NCBI GenBank assembly: GCA_002104895.1 | Contig: MCFG01000249.1 | Span: 72,501-82,500 of the forward strand | Direction: 5' to 3' | Source: Anaeromyces robustus | Taxonomy: Eukaryota; Neocallimastigomycota; Neocallimastigomycetes; Neocallimastigales; Neocallimastigaceae | DNA: 10,000 bases | Part shown: positions 9,967 to 10,000 of the stretch, one piece after another | Position numbering within the stretch: position 1 is the first letter of the stretch | Layout: every line of letters starts with the position of its first letter | The notes under the pieces: generated by a model | What the model saw: only the letters and a program-made list of their open reading frames with translations | Database searches by the model: none | What the model was told of the DNA's origin: nothing | Made by a program: the position numbers and the translations under genes

Positions 9967-10000
<34 letters not shown>
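9967..10000. repeat. AAT trinucleotide microsatellite at the window edge
   Basis: About eleven consecutive AAT units running to the right edge. It resembles the codon-level repeats inside gene B, but here there is no long open frame around it, so I treat it as non-coding. Confidence 0.85.

Larger units (their letters stand above)
8652..10000. other. Region upstream of gene B; no gene seen
   Basis: About 1.35 kb of A/T-rich DNA with stops in all frames and no protein-like open frame. It should contain the promoter and 5' leader of gene B. No core promoter motif can be separated from the background. It holds a short stem-loop near the gene start, a tight hairpin at 9448-9474, a poly(A) run and a terminal AAT repeat. 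Confidence 0.8.

Overview
The window looks like nuclear DNA from a very AT-rich eukaryote, most likely an anaerobic gut fungus (Neocallimastigomycota). This rests on four things: near-pure A/T intergenic DNA, poly-Gln and poly-Asn tracts inside coding sequence, a short GTAAGT...TTTAG spliceosomal intron, and receptors that join a bacterial-type solute-binding domain to a class C seven-helix domain. I recall that architecture as common in these fungi. Dictyostelids share the base composition and homopolymer habit, but the class C receptors I know from them carry a different (BMP-like) ectodomain. The assignment is inference, at roughly 70%.

There are two genes, both on the minus strand, in tandem. 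Gene B (8651 down to 5308) has two exons joined by a 107-nt intron and encodes a complete protein of about 1078 residues. Its parts are a signal peptide, a solute-binding-protein-like ectodomain interrupted by about 150 Asn-rich residues, seven transmembrane helices and a hydrophilic tail. Gene A (2730 down to base 1) is open over all 910 codons seen and runs off the left edge. It has the same architecture, but with a Gln-rich insertion of about 184 residues and a second Lys/Glu/Asn-rich insertion; it is cut just after TM3. The shared motifs (YGLP...DFD, DELLNxFIEYT, IPTFNF, HPYLKxISP, YRIYxIxTNxSxIxIGK) show they are paralogues.

The spacer between them (2731-5307) and the region upstream of gene B (8652-10000) hold no gene I can support. 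They contain homopolymer A/T runs, a 32-unit TTTA microsatellite, AAAT and AAT repeats, and several inverted repeats. The best of these is a perfect 29-bp-arm inverted repeat about 230 bp upstream of gene A.

Both products should be plasma-membrane receptors that bind a small solute outside the cell and signal through heterotrimeric G proteins. The ligand cannot be read from the sequence.
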